From assembly GCA_043756275.1 (NCBI GenBank), contig JAYURJ010000227.1, positions 1-64,000 of the forward strand: DNA of 64,000 nucleotides, given 5' to 3'. The DNA is from UKL13-2 sp043756275. GTDB lineage: Bacteria; Pseudomonadota; Gammaproteobacteria; Burkholderiales; Usitatibacteraceae. The notes under the pieces were generated by a model. The model searched no databases and was not told where the DNA came from. It was given only the letters and a program-made list of their open reading frames with translations. A program made the position numbers and the translations under genes. Below are positions 18,688-27,414 of this stretch, one piece after another (within the stretch, counting starts at the first letter, position 1; each line of letters starts with the position of its first letter).

Positions 18688-19128
18688 ATGACGAAATTTC
18701 ATTTAGTCCGCTTTGCAAGCGCTCTCGCCATTGTGGCGATGTCCACCGCCGTCCTCGCGCAAACACCGCCGCTGGCCAACTCTGGCTGTGCAAAACCGGC
18801 GATGCCGGATGCGACGAAAAAACTTGTCGCGGCGGATGCGAACGCGTTCGTGCGCTCGCTCGAGACATTCAGAAATTGTGTGCAGGTGTTTTCTGAAAGC
18901 CAGAAGCTCATCGCGGCGACCAAACAAAAAGAAGCCGAAGCCTTCAAAGTGTCCGTACAGAACGCCTCGCAGGCAGCAACCGTTGCTGCTGCCGCGGCAG
19001 ACGCCGCCGCCAAAGATTACAACGCGTTCTCACAGCAGGCGATCAAAATCGTGACGCCAAAAGAAACTGCGGACGCGCCGAAGAAAGCCATCGAGGCACC
19101 AGCACCCCGGCCCCAGCGTGGCTATTGA
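18688..19128 (+). CDS. Small secreted protein A (paralogue of the next gene)
   Basis: A 146-residue protein of unknown function. The ATG at 18688 is preceded by GGTGAG and starts a clear signal peptide ending near TAVLAQ (about residue 24). The mature part has two cysteines (SGCAKP and FRNCVQVF), an Ala-rich helical region with AAAAADAAAKDY, and a Pro/Lys-rich C-terminal tail. The following gene encodes a shorter relative with the same Cys spacing pattern and FxxC...F...Q helix, so the pair looks like a tandem duplication. It lies 46 bp after dxs on the same strand and may be read through from that operon. Confidence 0.75.
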   Translation: MTKFHLVRFASALAIVAMSTAVLAQTPPLANSGCAKPAMPDATKKLVAADANAFVRSLETFRNCVQVFSESQKLIAATKQKEAEAFKVSVQNASQAATVAAAAADAAAKDYNAFSQQAIKIVTPKETADAPKKAIEAPAPRPQRGY

Positions 19129-19161
19129 GGCGGTTATTGATTTATTTTTCTGGAAAACACC

Positions 19162-19482
19162 ATGTTCAAACGTTTCGCCATCATCGTATCTGTCGGGTTC
19201 TCTGCCATTGCCGCCGCACAGACGCCAACACCGCCAGCGCCGACTGCCGTTTCTGCCGCACCCCGACCCCCGCACACCTGCATGAGGCCCGATCACCCGG
19301 GTCGGCTCGCCTCAAATAATCAGCTAAAATCGTATAACAATGATGCAAAGCTCTATCGCGAATGCCTGCAGGCGTTCGTGAAAGCGCAGGCGGAACTGGT
19401 TAAATTTCACTCTGAAATCGGCAATAGCGCGGTCAATGAGTACAACGATTACGTGACGGAATTTGCCAAGACGAAAGAATAG
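19162..19482 (+). CDS. Small secreted protein B (paralogue of the preceding gene)
   Basis: A 106-residue protein of unknown function with a signal peptide (MFKRFAIIVSVGFSAIAAAQ). A short Pro/Ala-rich segment follows, then a helical domain with cysteines at HTCMRPDHPG and LYRECLQAF. The pattern C-x-P, then an N/F-rich helix, then a second Cys followed by F and Q matches the previous gene, from which it is separated by 33 bp. The two cysteines could form a disulfide in the periplasm. No known domain is recognised. Confidence 0.75.
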   Translation: MFKRFAIIVSVGFSAIAAAQTPTPPAPTAVSAAPRPPHTCMRPDHPGRLASNNQLKSYNNDAKLYRECLQAFVKAQAELVKFHSEIGNSAVNEYNDYVTEFAKTKE

Positions 19483-19540
19483 TGCCGCCGGGACAAGCGA
19501 CGGTTAGATTTACGCATTAGGCAGCCAAATACAGAACGCC

Positions 19541-19599
19541 AGTTGACGGCTCTCACAGGCCGCTTTCCCTCCAAACGCCGCGCCAATGCTAGAGTTTTG
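19541..19599. repeat. Dispersed palindromic repeat, copy 4
   Basis: The right arm CGCGCCAATGCTAGAGTTTT (19579-19598) is well conserved. The left arm (AGTTGACGGCTCTCACAGG, 19541-19559) is degenerate. It sits between the converging ends of the small secreted gene and the AlkX-like gene, and no other feature is seen in 19483-19633. Confidence 0.6.
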
Positions 19600-19633
19600 A
19601 ATATTTATGCGGGGTCGCGGGTTTGTCATTGCT

Positions 19634-20734
19634 CTATTCAACCACCAGAAAATCTCCCAGCCGCGTAATCTCTGCCTCGAGTTCCCGCTTGAATATCGTT
19701 GCCGCAGCACCCGAAGGTTTCCGCGATGCGTAACCAATCTTCACCTGAACCCGGCCGTTCGCGTTGGTCTCCACGTTGCCCCAGCCGATCACATCATCGC
19801 GCCACAACAACGGCAACGCATAATAACCAAGCTTGCGTTTTGCGACAGGCGTGTAGGCTTCAAACCGATAGCGCCAGCCCCACAGATGTTCAAATCGCAG
19901 CCGGTCCCACACCACCGGATCGAAGGGTGCTACCAATCGCACCTGGTCGTCACACCCCGCTGGCATCGGCTCTTCCGTCGGCCACACGTAGGTCACATGA
20001 TCAATTTTCTCTGTGCGCAGCTCGCCACGCTTGATCATCAATTCCAATCGCTTCACGCAATCCACGCCCGGTCGTGCATCACCCATCACGCGCGCAAATC
20101 GCATCAATGACCGCAGCGGCATCGGCGCATACAGATTGATCATCAGCCGCACCAAACCATCGGCACGCGCATTGCCCGAGAGTGCGCGCGCAGGCCTGGG
20201 TGCGGCGGCGTAGACGCGGATGCCCGCGTCGCGACGATGCACATGAACCCGGCCTTCGCGATGCAACCCCTCAAGCAGCAATGTAGTTGCCGATGAACTT
20301 CCGCCCCAGCCATTTACGCGTTTGCCGCTGCTTAATGCTTTTTCCAGATCACGCGGGTGGGCGTGTTCGTGCTCCTTCAGGTAGCGCAACACCGCGCGGC
20401 GCAGCGACGCATGCTCGGCCATAAAATCACGCCAGCCCTGCGATACGGCGCGGGGATGCAGTAAGGCCAATTCGTCACGATGAAAAAATCCGTAGTTGTA
20501 AATGCTGTCTTCAACCAATGGCAGCGCGGCGTATTGTTTCTCCAGATCGTCGGCGCGGTAATTGTTGACACGATGACGCAGGATCAGATCCTGTGCGCGT
20601 GCCGGTGCGCGGATCGGGTCCGCTTGCAGATAGCCTAATTTCTTGACGGCATCGACAAGTGGGCGTGGCGCGAATAGCGAACGTGTTACGGCGTAGCGCC
20701 GCAAAGCATCCACGGTGACAGGTTGCGTCGTCAC
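19634..20734 (-). CDS. YcaQ/AlkX-like DNA glycosylase (HTH_42 family)
   Basis: A 366-residue protein of the winged-helix AlkZ/YcaQ DNA glycosylase family. The N-terminal helices contain the catalytic-type motif Q-A-D (YLQADPIRAPARAQ), the Q-x-D form found in AlkX/YcaQ rather than the Q-x-Q of AlkZ. This family removes bulky alkyl adducts and opens DNA interstrand crosslinks; activity here is inferred. It begins with GTG at 20734, overlapping the GST stop as GTGA, so translation of the two is coupled. The ORF is complete and ends at the palindromic repeat. Confidence 0.88.
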   Translation of the reverse strand: MTTQPVTVDALRRYAVTRSLFAPRPLVDAVKKLGYLQADPIRAPARAQDLILRHRVNNYRADDLEKQYAALPLVEDSIYNYGFFHRDELALLHPRAVSQGWRDFMAEHASLRRAVLRYLKEHEHAHPRDLEKALSSGKRVNGWGGSSSATTLLLEGLHREGRVHVHRRDAGIRVYAAAPRPARALSGNARADGLVRLMINLYAPMPLRSLMRFARVMGDARPGVDCVKRLELMIKRGELRTEKIDHVTYVWPTEEPMPAGCDDQVRLVAPFDPVVWDRLRFEHLWGWRYRFEAYTPVAKRKLGYYALPLLWRDDVIGWGNVETNANGRVQVKIGYASRKPSGAAATIFKRELEAEITRLGDFLVVE

Positions 20735-21432
20735 TTGACGGTATTTTTATCCTGACCAAACAAGATTTTCTTTTGCGCTTCCGACATCACGGTTGGTGTT
20801 TCAAGGCGCACTTCCTTGGCACGTGCATACGCGCGTGTCGTCGCCGGACGCGCCTTGATAGTGGCGTGCCAGCGCGCCAGATGCGGGAAGTCATTCATGT
20901 CCTGTCCCTGATTCTGCGGAATGATCCAGGGATAGGAAGCCATATCGGCAATCGTGTACTTTTTACCGGTGATAAATGCGCGATCAGCCAGGCGCTTATT
21001 CAATACACCGTACAAGCGCGACGTTTCTTTCACGTAGCGATCAATGGCGTAGGGAATTTTTTCCGGTGCGTAATTGTTGAAATGATGATTCTGTCCTGCC
21101 ATGGGGCCTAAGCCGCCCATCTGCCACATCAGCCATTCAAGTGTTTCCACTTGCCCGCGCAAATCCCTGGCAATGAACTTGCCGGTCTTGCCGGCGAGAT
21201 AAAGCAAAATCGCGCCGGACTCAAATACGCTGATCGGTTTTTTGCCGTCGAGCGGTGCGTGATCAATGATTGCAGGCATGCGATTGTTCGGCGAAAATTT
21301 CAGAAAGTCGGGATTGAATTGCTCGCCTGTGCCGATATTCACGCCCTTGAGCACATAAGGCAATTTTGTTTCTTCGAGGAACAGCGTGATCTTGTGGCCA
21401 TTCGGGGTCGGCCAGTAATAAAGTTCAATCAT
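20731..21432 (-). CDS. Glutathione S-transferase, YfcG/Nu-class-like
   Basis: A 233-residue glutathione transferase. The thioredoxin-like N-domain (about 1-85) starts MIELYYWPTPNGHKITLFLE and has the cis-Pro region NNRMPAIIDH and the gamma-glutamyl contact FESGAILLYLAGKTG. The all-helical C-domain follows with QMGGLGPMAGQ and the N-capping motif TIADMASYPW. These features match the Nu-class/YfcG group, which act as disulfide-bond reductases or peroxidases with glutathione. The start codon of the downstream DNA glycosylase overlaps its stop, suggesting a shared stress-response role. Confidence 0.92.
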   Translation of the reverse strand: MIELYYWPTPNGHKITLFLEETKLPYVLKGVNIGTGEQFNPDFLKFSPNNRMPAIIDHAPLDGKKPISVFESGAILLYLAGKTGKFIARDLRGQVETLEWLMWQMGGLGPMAGQNHHFNNYAPEKIPYAIDRYVKETSRLYGVLNKRLADRAFITGKKYTIADMASYPWIIPQNQGQDMNDFPHLARWHATIKARPATTRAYARAKEVRLETPTVMSEAQKKILFGQDKNTVK

Positions 21433-21453
21433 TTATTTTTCCTCAAACCTTGG

Positions 21454-22533
21454 TCATTTGCCAAACGCGTTCACTGCCGCGCGCTTGTATTGATCGGGCC
21501 ATTCTAGCGTGTCGCCCAGCGCTTGGGCCGCATGGCGTGGCCAGTAGGGATCGCGTAGCAAGGCGCGCGCAAGGAACACGCAATCGGCGTCCCCATCGGC
21601 GATGATTTGTTCGGCTTGCACCGGCTCGGTGATCAATCCAACCGCACCAGTGGCGATGTCAGCGCCCGCACGGATGGTGCGAGAAAACGGCACCTGATAG
21701 CCGGGGCGAATCGTCATCTTGGCATCATGCACATTGCCGCCAGATGAAACATCAATCAGATCGATGCCAAGCGCTTTGGCACGTTTGCAAAATTCAATCG
21801 ACTGCTGCACATCCCAACCACCTTCTTTCCAGTCGCTTGCTGAAATTCGCAGCATCACGGGCAGATGCGCTGGCCAGACTTTACGAACCGCGTCGCAGAC
21901 CTGAAGCGGAAAGCGCATGCGATTTTCCAGCGAACCGCCGTATTCATCGGTTCGCAAATTGGATAGCGGCGACAAGAATTCGTGGATCAAATAACCATGC
22001 GCACCATGAATTTCCAGCACCTCGAAACCGGCTACCAATGAACGTTTGGCGGCGGCGAGAAAGGCCTCCACCGTCTCGCCGATTTCAACAATCGTCATCT
22101 GTCGCGGCACGGGATAGCTCGATGAAAATGGCAGATCGGCCGGGCCAACCACCGGCCAGCCACCTGCGCCGAGCGCGACAGCACCATGGCCGCGCCAAGG
22201 CGAAAACGTGGAGGCCTTACGACCGGCATGCGCCAACTGGATCGCGGGTACTGCGCCCTGCGCCTTGATGAACGCGGCAATGGGGCGCCAGCCATCTGCG
22301 TGGGCATCCGACCAGATACCTGCGTCTTCAGGCGAAATTCGGCCCCCAGGCGTCACCGATGCGGCCTCGGTCATCACCATCGCAGCACCACCGACGGCGC
22401 GCGACCCCAGATGCACCATGTGCCATTCGTTGGGCATGCCGTCTTTGCTGCTGTACTGGCACATCGGTGACACAAAAACACGGTTCCTGAACGTCAGCTC
22501 GCGCAGCGTGAAGGGCGAAAATAATTGGGACAT
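21454..22533 (-). CDS. NADH:flavin oxidoreductase of the Old Yellow Enzyme family (NamA/XenA-like)
   Basis: A 359-residue FMN-dependent ene-reductase with a TIM-barrel fold. Diagnostic stretches are VSPMCQYSS (the Cys common in YqjM/XenA-type enzymes), the His pair in EIHGAHGYLIHEFLSPLSN, and RTDEYGGSLENRMRF. Such enzymes reduce activated C=C bonds and nitro compounds with NAD(P)H. The start is the ATG at 22533; an in-frame TTG three codons upstream is not needed. It is 21 bp upstream of the GST gene in the same direction, so OYE-GST-AlkX form a probable three-gene operon. Confidence 0.93.
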   Translation of the reverse strand: MSQLFSPFTLRELTFRNRVFVSPMCQYSSKDGMPNEWHMVHLGSRAVGGAAMVMTEAASVTPGGRISPEDAGIWSDAHADGWRPIAAFIKAQGAVPAIQLAHAGRKASTFSPWRGHGAVALGAGGWPVVGPADLPFSSSYPVPRQMTIVEIGETVEAFLAAAKRSLVAGFEVLEIHGAHGYLIHEFLSPLSNLRTDEYGGSLENRMRFPLQVCDAVRKVWPAHLPVMLRISASDWKEGGWDVQQSIEFCKRAKALGIDLIDVSSGGNVHDAKMTIRPGYQVPFSRTIRAGADIATGAVGLITEPVQAEQIIADGDADCVFLARALLRDPYWPRHAAQALGDTLEWPDQYKRAAVNAFGK

Positions 22534-22631
22534 GGAGGTCAATGGTTTCGATAAGTTGGGAGAGGAGATTCTAGATCAGCAATCAGCGACAATAGCGTAT
22601 CCATCGGAACAATCGTCGTGATGCAAATAGC

Positions 22632-23726
22632 ATGAAATCTTTGATCATTCGCGCCGGTCCGCGCGCGCTGCAGCACATGCGCGAACACGGGCTACGACCT
22701 AACGACATCGACATCGTACCCGGTGCAGCAGGCGGCCCTAAAGGCTTGGGGCTCGCACGCCTCGACGAATATTTGTTTGCCGACTGGCTGCCCTCGGGCT
22801 TTGCCACCCGCGCCAAGCCGATCAAATTAATCGGCGCATCGATCGGAGCCTGGCGCTTTGCGGCGGTCTGCCGCAGCGACCCGCGCGAGGCGCTCGCCGC
22901 ATTGACCAAGGCCTACAGCGAGCAGAAATATCCGAAAAAAGTCGATGCGAAATTTGTGTCGGCGTATGCGCGCGACTTGACTGATTCGCTATTCGACGGG
23001 CGCGAGGAGCAATTGCTGTCCAACCCGCATTACCAATTGAACGTGCTGGTCGTGCGCGGCAAGGGGATTTTGCATCGCGAGGCACGCGGTCGCACACATG
23101 CCGGCTTTGCGCTTGCCGCACTGGCCAACGCAGTGGGCCGACCACATCTGAGGCACTTTCTGGATCGCGTCTGGTTCTACGCGGACCGGCAAAACACCGG
23201 TATTGGATTACCTGCTGATGACGGCCAGTCGATTGATCGTTTCCACACCCATTACGTCAAGCTCACTGCGGCAAATTTCGGCGATGCGCTGATCGCTTCG
23301 GGTTCCATTCCACTGGTGTTGCAAGGGGTGCCGCAGATCGCCGATGCGCCGCCGGGCACGTTCTGGGACGGCGGCATCATCGACTACCATTTGCATCTGC
23401 CTTACCACCGCACGCCGGGGCTGGTGCTGTATCCGCACTTCACCGACAAGATTGTCCCCGGCTGGCTGGACAAAATGTTGCCTTGGCGGAAAGCGCAGGG
23501 ACCGTGGCTGGACAACATGATCCTGCTATCACCGACGCGCGAATATCTCGATTCGCTGCCGCATCGCAAACTCCCTGACCGCAATGACTTCAAGCGATTT
23601 ATCGACGACTACGACGGTCGTCTGCGCTACTGGCAACGCGCGATGGCAGAAAGTGCGCGGCTGCGGGATGAATTTGCAGCGCTGGTGGCGAGCGGGCGCA
23701 TTGCCGATGAGGTATTGCCGCTATAA
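22632..23726 (+). CDS. Patatin-like phospholipase domain protein
   Basis: A 364-residue protein of the patatin-like acyl hydrolase superfamily. The oxyanion region GAAGGPKGLGLARLDEYL (near residue 31) precedes the nucleophile elbow GASIGAW (near 70). The dyad aspartate is in WDGGIIDYH (near 240). It shows no signal peptide. Such proteins hydrolyse phospholipids or other acyl esters. The sequence resembles a bacterial subgroup in which the N-terminal MKSLIIRAGPRAL leads directly into the glycine-rich loop. It diverges from the OYE gene with a 98 bp gap. The physiological substrate is unknown. Confidence 0.82.
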   Translation: MKSLIIRAGPRALQHMREHGLRPNDIDIVPGAAGGPKGLGLARLDEYLFADWLPSGFATRAKPIKLIGASIGAWRFAAVCRSDPREALAALTKAYSEQKYPKKVDAKFVSAYARDLTDSLFDGREEQLLSNPHYQLNVLVVRGKGILHREARGRTHAGFALAALANAVGRPHLRHFLDRVWFYADRQNTGIGLPADDGQSIDRFHTHYVKLTAANFGDALIASGSIPLVLQGVPQIADAPPGTFWDGGIIDYHLHLPYHRTPGLVLYPHFTDKIVPGWLDKMLPWRKAQGPWLDNMILLSPTREYLDSLPHRKLPDRNDFKRFIDDYDGRLRYWQRAMAESARLRDEFAALVASGRIADEVLPL

Positions 23727-23881
23727 CTGCGGCGCAGTATACGATGCACATGAAGAATGACCGCCACACTGGGGTTTCGTCTGCCAAATCCTGCATTTCG
23801 TCACCTCCCGCTACAATGCGATGGGCTGCTTCGTGAGCCACATTGCGCCGTTGGAAATTTTATTAGCGTCAGCAGGAACCT

Positions 23882-25237
23882 ATGCAGCCAGTCAGATTAT
23901 TAATCCCGTTGGTGTTGTTGGTGCTTGCCGGTTGCGCCGGCATCAACGGCGAAAAACGCCATACGCCAAGAGAAATCGCCGCCTATCAGCCGCAGGACTT
24001 TATCGCGCCCATCGCCTCGGCCGAAGGTGAACGCGTTGCTGTTGCGGAACGCAGCGAGAAAATTCGTTTGGCACTTGAAGAACGTATCCCACCGCCAGAC
24101 GCCGCCATTGGCGATGAAGACAATGGTGCGCCGGGCGCGTTATGGGCGATCGCTTTTCTCAATGCGGACCGCTCGCAGGGCCTGCATATTTTGCAACGTG
24201 CACTTGTCGATCTCGAGCACAGACCGGTGGACTTTCAGCGCGCGGTGCTGTCGGCGGCCTACGCCATGTACGCGATTGAGTCGGCGACAACGCTGCTGCA
24301 GTTGCTTGACCGCATTGCGACCCCGCGCGAATTCGCCATCGCTGCCTACGCAGTTCTCAAGGCCAATGATGCGCCGGACACACGTGCACTGCTGCGCGCG
24401 AAGCTAAGCATGCGCTTTCCTGATTGGCCCAATGAACCACGCCTGATCGCACTCGACCATATGCTCAGCACTGATCTCATCAATGAGCGCACCACACGAC
24501 CGCCAATGGTCGATCTGCTTGCTGCGCCGCTGCGTCCCGGACTGCCGGTGGTGTTCAGCTTCCAGCGACCAGATCGCACGCGCGTCGGTTTGGCGATGGT
24601 GCGCGGCGAGGACGGCCGGTTTGTACGCAATGCCGACGGCAGCTATTTCAATATCGCGCACCTCGCATTGGCGCTAAGCAATCTGCCCGGTACCATCACC
24701 AATGGCAATACACCGCAAGGCTTGTTCACGATTGTCGGTGCGGGCACCGCCACCAATAAATGGATCGGCCCCACGCCCTACCTGCATGCCAAGATTCCAA
24801 AGGAAGCCACCGTGGCTGAGTATGAACACACCAACGTGGACGGGGATTGGAGCGAGACACGCTACGCAAATTTTTTGCCCCCAACGTGGCGAAATTATTT
24901 TCCATTCAAAGAAGCGTGGCTCGCGGGTCTGGCCGGACGCAACGACATGCTGCTGCATGGCACCACCATCAATCCCGAGTACTACCGCAACAATCCTTAC
25001 TATCCGGGCACGCCTTCGGCTGGCTGCCTGGTCGCGATGGAGTACTGGTCAAAATCCGATGGCAGGCTCATGCACAGCGATCAACTCACGCTGGCCAAAG
25101 CCTTCACCGCTGGCGGCAATGATCACGGATACCTTGTCGTTGTTGAACTTGACGACCGCGCGGTGCCGATTGTGCTGGCCGATGTGGTGCTGGATGTGAT
25201 GGCCGCAGAGGCACGCGTTGGGCCAGGCCGCCGCTGA
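23882..25237 (+). CDS. Lipoprotein with C-terminal L,D-transpeptidase-like domain
   Basis: A 451-residue lipoprotein. The signal peptide ends in the lipobox LAGC (about residue 18). Residues about 80-210 are helical, with an Ala/Leu-rich repeat-like pattern. The C-terminal part (about 255-430) resembles the YkuD/L,D-transpeptidase fold: NTPQGLFTIV is the usual strand before the active site, followed by LLHGTT and then TPSAGCLV. The expected His-x(n)-S/T-H-G-C motif is thus present with Ala in place of the second His. Peptidoglycan cross-linking or Lpp attachment is plausible but the altered motif leaves activity open. It follows the patatin gene after 155 bp. Confidence 0.72.
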   Translation: MQPVRLLIPLVLLVLAGCAGINGEKRHTPREIAAYQPQDFIAPIASAEGERVAVAERSEKIRLALEERIPPPDAAIGDEDNGAPGALWAIAFLNADRSQGLHILQRALVDLEHRPVDFQRAVLSAAYAMYAIESATTLLQLLDRIATPREFAIAAYAVLKANDAPDTRALLRAKLSMRFPDWPNEPRLIALDHMLSTDLINERTTRPPMVDLLAAPLRPGLPVVFSFQRPDRTRVGLAMVRGEDGRFVRNADGSYFNIAHLALALSNLPGTITNGNTPQGLFTIVGAGTATNKWIGPTPYLHAKIPKEATVAEYEHTNVDGDWSETRYANFLPPTWRNYFPFKEAWLAGLAGRNDMLLHGTTINPEYYRNNPYYPGTPSAGCLVAMEYWSKSDGRLMHSDQLTLAKAFTAGGNDHGYLVVVELDDRAVPIVLADVVLDVMAAEARVGPGRR

Positions 25238-25294
25238 ATCTATCGTCTGCAGGTTTGCGTATATGTGGTGGCGCGAACGCGTGCCAAACCATTA

Positions 25295-25762
25295 ATGCAA
25301 CTCACGGAGACCTGCCATGAAAAAATAATCGCCGCAACGATTTTAAGTGTGTTCGCCACTGCTGCAACGGCGGCAGATGGGTTGATCGAAATGAAAAGTG
25401 CGCATAGTGCCGCCGAGACCGGCTCCCGTTTGGTAGCCGCCATTGAAGCCCGCAAGCTCACATTATTCGCGCGCGTTGATCACGCGGCAGGTGCCAAAAA
25501 AATCGACAAAACGCTGCGGCCAACCGAAGTATTTATTTTCGGCAACCCCAACGGCGGAACACCTTTGATGGAATGCGCGCAATCGATGGGAATAGATTTG
25601 CCACTCAAAATGCTGGTCTGGCAAACAGCAGATGGCAGCGTCATGCTCGGCTACAACGACCCTGCGTGGCTCGCGAAACGTCACGGTACCGTGTGCGAAC
25701 AGCCGGTGGGTAATATTTCAAAAGCGTTGGATGGCATGGCCAAGGCAGTCGTTGCGCCCTGA
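25295..25762 (+). CDS. DUF302 family protein, signal peptide apparently frameshifted
   Basis: A 155-residue protein as the frame stands, with a DUF302 domain (about residues 35-150: GSRLVAAIEARKLTLFARVD, RPTEVFIFGNPNGGTPLME, SVMLGYNDPAWLAKRHG). DUF302 proteins are small, often periplasmic, of unknown function. A GGAGA Shine-Dalgarno (25306-25310) precedes an ATG at 25317 that reads M-K-K-stop because the A-tract has six A. With seven A it would read MKKIIAATILSVFATAATA, a perfect signal peptide in frame with the rest. The first in-frame ATG is at 25295 and would give MQLTETCHEKIIAAT, a poorer signal sequence without a ribosome site. Confidence 0.75.
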   Translation: MQLTETCHEKIIAATILSVFATAATAADGLIEMKSAHSAAETGSRLVAAIEARKLTLFARVDHAAGAKKIDKTLRPTEVFIFGNPNGGTPLMECAQSMGIDLPLKMLVWQTADGSVMLGYNDPAWLAKRHGTVCEQPVGNISKALDGMAKAVVAP

Positions 25763-25820
25763 ATTTTTATGCTTGGTCGCGGTGACGATCAAGCATAGAG
25801 GCGGACCATAGGCACAAAAA

Positions 25821-25852
25821 CGCCTGAAAAGGCGCGCCAGCGCTAGTATTTA
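25821..25852. repeat. Dispersed palindromic repeat, right arm, overlapping the mpl stop
   Basis: CGCCTGAAAAGGCG (a small hairpin itself) followed by CGCCAGCGCTAGTATTTA matches the right arm of the repeat family. Its last three bases are the TAA of mpl on the minus strand. A separate imperfect stem, TATGCTTG with CAAGCATA (25768-25797), lies closer to the DUF302 gene. Confidence 0.65.
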
Positions 25853-27223
25853 CTTACCCTGCATCTCTCGCTGAGCCAAGGCAGCCAAAATTTTCCCATG
25901 CACGCCACCAAAGCCGCCATTGCTCATCACCAGAATCTGGTCGCCCGGCTTTGACATCACCACGATGGCGTTGACCATCGCATCCAGATCTTCAAAAACA
26001 CCCGTCTTGGTGCCGATGGATTCAAGCGATTTGGCGACATCCCATCCGAGGTCTTTGGCGTATACGAAAACCACATCTGCCAGCGCCAGGCTGATCGGCA
26101 GAGCGGCGCGCATGGTGCCCAGCTTCATGGTATTGGTGCGTGGTTCGAGGACGGCGAATATGCGCCTCTCGCCGACGCATTTCCGCAATCCAGCGAGAGT
26201 GGCATTGATGGCGGTCGGGTGGTGTGCGAAGTCGTCATACACCGTGACACCGCCAATCTCGCCCTTGTTTTCCATGCGCCTCGCCACACCGGCAAATTCG
26301 TTGAGCGCGTCGATGGCCATTTTGGTGGGCACGCCTGCGTGTCGCGCGGCAGCAATAGCCGCCAGCGCGTTCATCGTGTTGTGCGTGCCCATCTGGTCCC
26401 ACTCGACCATGCCTTTGTCGACACCTTTGAAAATCACATTGAACTGCGTCTCTCTCTCGGCGCGTTTGAAATCCCACAACATACCCGGGCCGAATTCTTC
26501 CACGCTGCTCCAGCAACCCATTTGCAACGCGCGCTTCAGGTAATCATCCCGACCATTGCTGATGATGAGCCCATTGGCGGGAACCGTGCGCACCAGATGA
26601 TGAAACTGCGTTTGAATCGCCTCTACATTGGGAAATATATCGGCGTGGTCGTGCTCGAGATTATTCAGAATCGCGGTGCGCGTGCGGTAGTGGACAAACT
26701 TGGAGCGCTTGTCGAAAAACGCCGTATCGTACTCGTCGGCTTCGATGACGAAAAACGGCGAATCGCCTTTGGGTGAACGTGCCGAAATACCAAAATTGGT
26801 TGGTACGCCGCCGATGAGAAATCCCGGCGCAAGACCGGCGTGTTCGAGTATCCACGCCAGCATCGCGCTGGTGCTGGTCTTGCCGTGTGTGCCTGCAACA
26901 GCAAGCACCCATTTGCCTTGCAACACGTTTTCACCCAGCCATTGCGGACCGGAAATAGTGGGCAGGCCGCGATTCAGTATCTCTTCAACCACCGGCATGC
27001 CACGCGTCATGAAATTGCCGACCACGTATAAGTCGGCTTCGAACGCATCAACTTGTTCGGCATCGAACCCCTGATGCAGATGAATGCCCGCCGCTTCCAA
27101 TTGCGTGGACATTGGCGGATAGACGTTTTCATCGCAGCCGGTGACCTTGTGCCCCGCTTCACGCGCGAGCACAGCGAGGCCACCCATGAAGGTGCCGCAG
27201 ATACCGAGGATATGGATGTGCAT
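25850..27223 (-). CDS. mpl: UDP-N-acetylmuramate:L-alanyl-gamma-D-glutamyl-meso-diaminopimelate ligase
   Basis: A Mur-ligase of 457 residues that recycles the murein tripeptide by joining it to UDP-MurNAc. The N-terminal Rossmann motif is MHIHILGICGTFMGGLAVLA, the ATP loop is AVAGTHGKTSTSAML, and VIEADEYDTAFFD is the Mpl-type signature. The C-terminal Mur ligase domain has YDDFAHHPTAI and AVLEPRTNTMK. The start is the ATG at 27223; a TTG four codons upstream is disregarded. Its stop codon is formed by a dispersed palindrome. It is divergent from gshA, with the promoters of both in the 191 bp between. Confidence 0.96.
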   Translation of the reverse strand: MHIHILGICGTFMGGLAVLAREAGHKVTGCDENVYPPMSTQLEAAGIHLHQGFDAEQVDAFEADLYVVGNFMTRGMPVVEEILNRGLPTISGPQWLGENVLQGKWVLAVAGTHGKTSTSAMLAWILEHAGLAPGFLIGGVPTNFGISARSPKGDSPFFVIEADEYDTAFFDKRSKFVHYRTRTAILNNLEHDHADIFPNVEAIQTQFHHLVRTVPANGLIISNGRDDYLKRALQMGCWSSVEEFGPGMLWDFKRAERETQFNVIFKGVDKGMVEWDQMGTHNTMNALAAIAAARHAGVPTKMAIDALNEFAGVARRMENKGEIGGVTVYDDFAHHPTAINATLAGLRKCVGERRIFAVLEPRTNTMKLGTMRAALPISLALADVVFVYAKDLGWDVAKSLESIGTKTGVFEDLDAMVNAIVVMSKPGDQILVMSNGGFGGVHGKILAALAQREMQGK

Positions 27224-27414
27224 GCGGCGGTTCAAACTTCTGAGTACGGCGAATGAAGGGACAAATACATGGCAAATTTTATCATCGGGTCGCGCCGCTG
27301 CTGGTAGTGGAGACTGTCACGAGATTTTCAGGCATTGGGCGTAAACTTGATCACTCTTGAAACGACTCGCCCTGACCCACACCTAACAAGCTTAGCGGCT
27401 TCTAACTTATTAAT

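Noticed and set aside
25768..25797. Hairpin TATGCTTG/CAAGCATA as terminator of the DUF302 gene
   Set aside because: Long 14 nt loop and no T-tract on the side of transcription; a stem exists but termination cannot be claimed.
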